A DNA stretch of 64,000 nucleotides from Neopestalotiopsis rosae. Its lineage: Eukaryota > Ascomycota > Sordariomycetes > Amphisphaeriales > Sporocadaceae. Positions 59,721-64,000 of the stretch are shown here, one piece after another (positions within the stretch are counted from its first letter, which is position 1; each line of letters opens with the position of its first letter). Both the position numbers and the translations under genes were made by a program. The notes under the pieces were generated by a model, which saw nothing but the letters and a program-made list of their open reading frames with translations, had not been told where the DNA came from and ran no database searches. The stretch spans positions 3,658,001-3,722,000 of the forward strand of contig JALGAS010000002.1 in assembly GCA_023078685.1 (NCBI GenBank). Reading direction: 5' to 3'.

Positions 59721-61053
59721 TCATCGTGCTGCCCCAAGCTCGTACACCTCCTTCTCAAACGCCTCGTGCAGCTTGTTGACCTTGGCATCTCCAGGCGGGT
59801 AGAGCTGCGTGCCAAAGGCGCCGCAGACGCCAGCCTCGCGGTCGATGAACCAGGTCAGATTCGCCGCCCCTCCCCACATGAGCGCGCCCCTCTTCCGGAA
59901 CGGATGACTGTGCCCATCGACGAGGATCCCGCCCAGCCCCCAGTCGTACTCGCGCGCGGGCGGGGGGAAGTGCCCGACGGCCCAGCTCGGGTCCTCCATG
60001 GCCCGTTCGAGAGCCCGTCTAGACGGCGGGCCGAGCTGTGGCGCAAACATGAGCGCCGCCGTCGCGGGCCGCAGCAGCCGGCCGTCGTCGCGCAGCAGCG
60101 ACGCGAGCACCGCGGCGTAGTCCCCGGTCGACATGTGCACGCCCTGGCCGCCGAAGCACTCGGCGGCGCCGCTGACCAGCGTCGTGGCCTGTCCCGGCGG
60201 CTGGGCCACCGCGCGGCCACCCGTCGCCGCGTCTCGGAACGACACGGCGGATCGCTGGTCGATCATGCTGGCGTCGGGCCAGAACGTGCCGGTGGTGATC
60301 CCCAGGGGCGCGAATATGTGCGTCTGGAAATACGCCTCCAGGGTCGCGCCCGTGAGCTTCTCGACCAGCTGGCCGGCGCGGTCAATGGACGAGCCGTACG
60401 CCCACCCTTCTCCCGGCTGGTACAGGAGCGGCTGGTCGAAGCGCTCGTCGACGGTGGCGCCCTGGACCAGAGAGGACCGACCCAGGACTTGCGTCTGGTA
60501 CCGCTTCAGGGGGGAGCCCGGCACAAAGGTGTAGCCGGCGCCGGCGCTGTGGGTGAGGAGCTGGCGGAGGGTGATTGGGTTCCTGCGCGGTTCCAGCAGC
60601 GGCTTCACCACCGCCTCCCCTTCTGTTCTGTCGTCACCGGCGTTGGAGTCATTTTCGTCCCCGACGAAACCCTTGAAGACGGGCTGCGACGCCAGAGACG
60701 GCAGATGCGCCGAGACATCCTCGTCGAGCGTCACCAGGCCGCGCTCCACGAGCTGCAGCGCCGCAATCGTGGTGAGCAGCTTGGTCATGGACGCGAGCTC
60801 CTGAACGGTGGACGGGGTGTAGGGCGTACTGGGATCCGTGGGCGGCGATTGCAGGCCGACGGATTTGCTATAGTTGAGGGTGCCTATATTTCACACCGCG
60901 TACCATGGAAGTTAGAAAAATCCTTATTATTTTTTGAACTTTGTCAATAAGAAGTGAGTTATACTGACCCGACTTATTCGTGGCCACCATGGCTGCTCCG
61001 TGAATGTCTTGATCCGCAATCGCGATTTCGAGGAGTCTGTCGAAAGAAGTCAT
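59721..61053 (-). CDS. Beta-lactamase/transesterase-like serine hydrolase
   Basis: Two exons on the minus strand, 60969-61053 and 59721-60883, joined by an 84-nt intron (GTCAGT to TATATAG), 415 aa. Exon 1 encodes MTSFDRLLEIAIADQDIHGA. Exon 2 holds the catalytic S-x-x-K as ELASMTKLLTTIAALQLVER, so the long ORF that starts at this Met loses the nucleophile Ser. Then come VTLDEDVSAHLP, LRQLLTHSAGAGYTF, the YGSS motif in GWAYGSSIDRAGQLVEKLTG, and LGGILVDGHSHPF near the C terminus. The family includes class C beta-lactamases, esterases and LovD-type acyltransferases. A cytosolic ester- or acyl-transfer role is more likely than antibiotic hydrolysis, since no signal peptide is present. The exon is GC-rich, which creates a long antisense ORF. 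Confidence 0.87.
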
Positions 61054-62209
61054 TTTGAATAGGATCCGATTAACAGAGGCTCTTGATTTTATATGTATCG
61101 CAGGCTTGTTCTAATTGCTTGGATGTGGATGAAAAACGAGATATATTCCAGATGATGTTCGATTCTCGACTTCTTATAGACATCTGGTAGCAGAAAATGT
61201 CCGCTCCATCCGTTTCAGCCGACCCAGCACTTGACAGATATTTCTGCTCGATTGATAAAACCACTAGGTCCTGATTATGTGATTTCAAAGTATCATACTG
61301 TATAGCTGACTTCTTACTGCTGCCAATGATTACTCGCCTTTCTGCCAAGAGGAGAGTGAGCAATATGACATCCTGCCCATGACCGGGTGTAAAAAGGTTC
61401 CGGTCCCGGATCCCGGATGCAAATAGGTGGTGCGGCTAATCCAGTGACTAGTCACTACTTGTACATAGCCTCAAGCGTAGTAGAATCTCCCGTACTGCCA
61501 CCTCAATACTCTGATTAATCTTCCACAATACGCTCGGTTGATGTGATCTTTAGAATTCCAAGACTGATTTCGTACCATAGCAACCATGGGGATATCTTGT
61601 AAATAGACAGTACCATGAAACCAGTCATCAGAAACTATGCAAGTCAATAGCTAGCAAAAGCTGCTGGCCATTTCTTAGCTTACGATGGCTTGACTATACC
61701 CATAACCAGAGTGGAGCGTTTCATGACATGGAAGGCTTATTACAAATCACTACAAAGTATAGTATAGTCGAGGTCTCAATTGACCACATCATATATACAC
61801 ACATCTTTGGACTCTTGATGCGTGTCCATTTCCATTATCCTCTTGAGATTCCGAATAGTTTCAAGCTTTTTGGTACGGACAAATAGCTGACATTGGCGTC
61901 AGAGTCATCATTGGGCCATTATTAGGCCAGTCTAGCGATCGTGTTATACCACAGGATTGTTCCCCTGTCCTGCAAACTATGAATACGCCATCATCAAGAA
62001 TATTGGCCTGCTTTCAAGCATAAAAACGCACATCGTCCCTGGTGCTCTATTCCCGAAAACCAATCAACTCCCAATTCAACCATGACCTGAGGAATGAACG
62101 TCCACAACTGACTTTATTTGAAAACCACGCTCTTGATAATATCATTCCAGTCCAAGCCTGAGGCACAGGCCAATTCTTCTAACCATCCGCCCTACTTTTT
62201 CGATGATAA
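61054..62209. other. Intergenic, no supported gene
   Basis: Hydrolase promoter side and HSF 3' flank. AT-rich; no gene was seen. Confidence 0.5.
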
Positions 62210-63935
62210 CTAGTCTTTCCGTTGTCTTTTGGTGGCACGACCGGGGCTGTCTTCCAGATCGTCTCTTGAAATCTCCTCCGTCCCGCTGGGGCTAGCAGAA
62301 TTGTGACTGGGAGTGTTCGACTCCACGACTCTGCCCGCACCAGTATTCGGATTCACAAAGAGATTGTCCGTGTTGACGTTGTCGAGATTCGAGTTGTCAA
62401 AGTAGTTTGAGTTGAAATCAACCTCGCTGGGAAGACCATCTTGATTGTACACATTCGAATCAAGGTACTGGCCAAAATCAATGTTGTCATCAAAGTACTG
62501 TCCATTCTCCTCCAGCCCCGGAATTCTACCAGAAGGGCTGTAGTGACCAAGCATACTGGTGAGCTCGTCCAGTTTGTGGCTTTGCTCCAGTTGCAGTCTT
62601 TGCAATTGCTCAATTTCTTCTTGTGTCTGGTTGATCCTGGTCATGGAAGGCGGAGGTATCGATGAGCCCATGATGGGCGACAAGGACGTTTGATGAGCTG
62701 GGGCCGGCGCCGCCACTGCGGGTTCGGGTGCTGGCGCGCTGAAGTTGATGGATGGAGGGGCAGCTGTGGCATTATTGCCATGTGATGCCAATGCGTTGAG
62801 CATACGGTTTCGCTGATCATTAGGCATAAGCGGCACATTGCCGACATTCGGTGAGTGTCTAGGATTACCGCCACCAGCATTCGAGTTCACGTCTTGCATG
62901 AGCTTCATCATACCTTCCTGCGGATTATTATTGAGCTCGTCCAAGATGTTTGACGGTGTGGGCGCCGAGTCGCTGGGACTATCAAAGAGCTCAGTGACTG
63001 TGCCCATCTGCGGTTGACTGTGGCCAAACGGCGTCGGTGTGCGGGTTGGTATGGAGCTCGCGGATGCCGAGCGCTTGATAGCCATTTCGGGAGGTGCTGG
63101 CGGCAGAAGGCGTTGTTGTCTTTTGGGAGGTGAAGTCAAGTCTTGGGCCACACGCGGTTGCTGTTGGTCCCAGTCGCCTAGATCAACCACAGTTCCGCTT
63201 TGTTGACTTTGTGGCATTTGGCCGGTGGACATGATGCCATTGAAGAGATCGTTGATATTAAAGACTTCACCATTGGGATCAATCTTGCCCTTGAAAACGT
63301 TGGCCAAGAATGAGAGTATGGCGTTGATGGACTGCTCATGTCGGTTGTGTTGGTCCTGGAATTGCCTAGCCTGGGTGACAAGCTGAACGTGTTCACGCCG
63401 TAATCGAGCAATAGCTTCGTGTATTTGGCGCTGCTGGCCTTGCAAGTCCGCCATTTGGTCTCGCACTACTGTCAAGTCCTTTCTGGACAATGCACCAGTC
63501 TCGGGAGCTGGCAATGCGCGAGTTGCCGCAATGTTGGGCTGCGGATAATTGGGTCCAAATGCACCGTCCTCGATAATCTCTTCCTCGCTGTCGCCATCCG
63601 CCTCATCAATTCGCTTGCCCTTCTTCTTAGATGCGCCACTTTTAGGTTTGTTGATCAGCCACAAAAGGTTGGGATGGCCGCGTCGAAAGTATGGATTATA
63701 GTACTCGCTAGGACTCTTGTTCTTTCGCTCGCTCGCCTTCATGGAGTTGTCCGATAATCCCACCTTCTTATGAAAACCATACATATTCAACTGTCGTACA
63801 AATGAGGCATAGTTGTTGTGCTTGAAAAGTTCTGGAATGAGTGTCTTGGCGAACTCATCTTCGTCAAGTACGATAAAAGAGTCGCCCTTCTCTGACCAGC
63901 GAATCAGCTCCGTATTCTTGGAACTCTCGAGGAAA
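62210..63935 (-). CDS. HSF1: Heat shock transcription factor, 5' end outside the window
   Basis: The last exon on the minus strand, about 575 codons, starts after a splice acceptor (GCTAAC branch, CTTAG at 63936-63940). Earlier exon(s) lie beyond 64000, so an ATG inside this piece is not the real start. It begins within the HSF DNA-binding domain: FLESSKNTELIRWSEKGDSF, LIPELFKHNNYASFVRQLNM and YGFHKKVGL, then the fungal extension KNKSPSEYYNPYFRRGHPNL. A heptad-repeat oligomerisation region follows (VVRDQMADLQGQQRQIHEAI, LRREHVQLVTQARQFQDQHN). The C-terminal half is Pro/Asn/Gln-rich with a late acidic DIDFGQYLDSNVYN region likely to activate transcription, and a basic end RATKRQRKD. It binds heat shock elements as a trimer in the nucleus. 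Confidence 0.93.
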
Positions 63936-64000
63936 CTAAGCATAGTTAGCGAACAGGCCTCTTGGATCATTCAGGTATTATTTTTTGCAAAGGTCACGAA

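Noticed and set aside
59766..60950. 394-codon ORF on the plus strand.
   Set aside because: Antisense shadow of the GC-rich serine hydrolase exon; Arg/Gly/Ala-rich translation without domain.

Overview
The window is nuclear DNA of a filamentous ascomycete (Pezizomycotina). Sordariomycetes, and possibly Hypocreales, fit best, but that rank is inference. The reasons are short introns (mostly 46-120 nt) with GTRAGT-like donors and CTRAC-like branch sites, protein types typical of filamentous fungi (Clr5-domain protein, NACHT-type STAND NTPase remnant, C6-type regulator, PRC2 subunit, fungal HSF), roughly even base composition, and intergenic gaps of 0.5-3 kb. There are no bacterial operons, insertion sequences or CRISPR arrays.

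Layout. 0.6-2.2 kb: a decayed NACHT/NLR-like gene (minus). 4.0-5.0 kb: a GNAT acetyltransferase (minus). 5.5-9.3 kb: a seven-exon Cys-rich transcription factor (plus) convergent with a TauD/TfdA-type dioxygenase (minus). 10.9-11.1 kb: an intron-containing tRNA-like gene whose predicted anticodon is UCA. 11.9-12.5 kb: frataxin. 13.3-14.7 kb: a Clr5-domain protein. 15.7-20.2 kb: splicing factor SF3b subunit 2 (minus), divergent from a SLY41-like sugar-phosphate-type transporter (plus). 21.1-23.0 kb: mitochondrial ATP synthase beta subunit, seven exons. 24.8-25.9 kb: an F-box protein. 26.7-30.1 kb: a large mitochondrial AAA+ ATPase. 30.7-32.9 kb: a SUZ12-type Polycomb subunit with a spliced C-terminal PHD finger. 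35.0-37.4 kb: an F-box/LRR protein. 40.4-42.2 kb: an O-methyltransferase. 42.6-45.3 kb: a small mitochondrial-type protein divergent from an FAD oxidoreductase. 46.3-48.1 kb: a nitrilase. 48.9-50.2 kb: a disordered fungal protein. 51.8-54.8 kb: MLH3. 55.9-57.2 kb: a multi-pass membrane protein. 58.5-59.5 kb: two orphan ORFs back to back. 59.7-61.1 kb: a beta-lactamase/transesterase-like serine hydrolase. 62.2-63.9 kb: heat shock factor, cut by the right edge.

Most genes are unrelated housekeeping or regulatory genes: mitochondrial (frataxin, ATP2, AAA ATPase), RNA splicing (SF3B2), chromatin (SUZ12), DNA repair (MLH3) and stress (HSF). The accessory-looking enzymes (dioxygenase, O-methyltransferase, FAD oxidoreductase, nitrilase, serine hydrolase) are scattered and do not form a biosynthetic cluster, because no backbone synthase is present. 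The most distinctive signals are the PHD finger fused to SUZ12, which is visible only after splicing a 59-nt intron; the tRNA with a stop-reading anticodon; the NLR pseudogene; an in-frame intron in MLH3 that a simple ORF call hides; an FAD oxidoreductase with an N-myristoylation signal; and enzyme genes carrying long low-complexity additions.

Exon boundaries below come from reading splice signals and reading-frame continuity by eye. No transcript data or database search was available.
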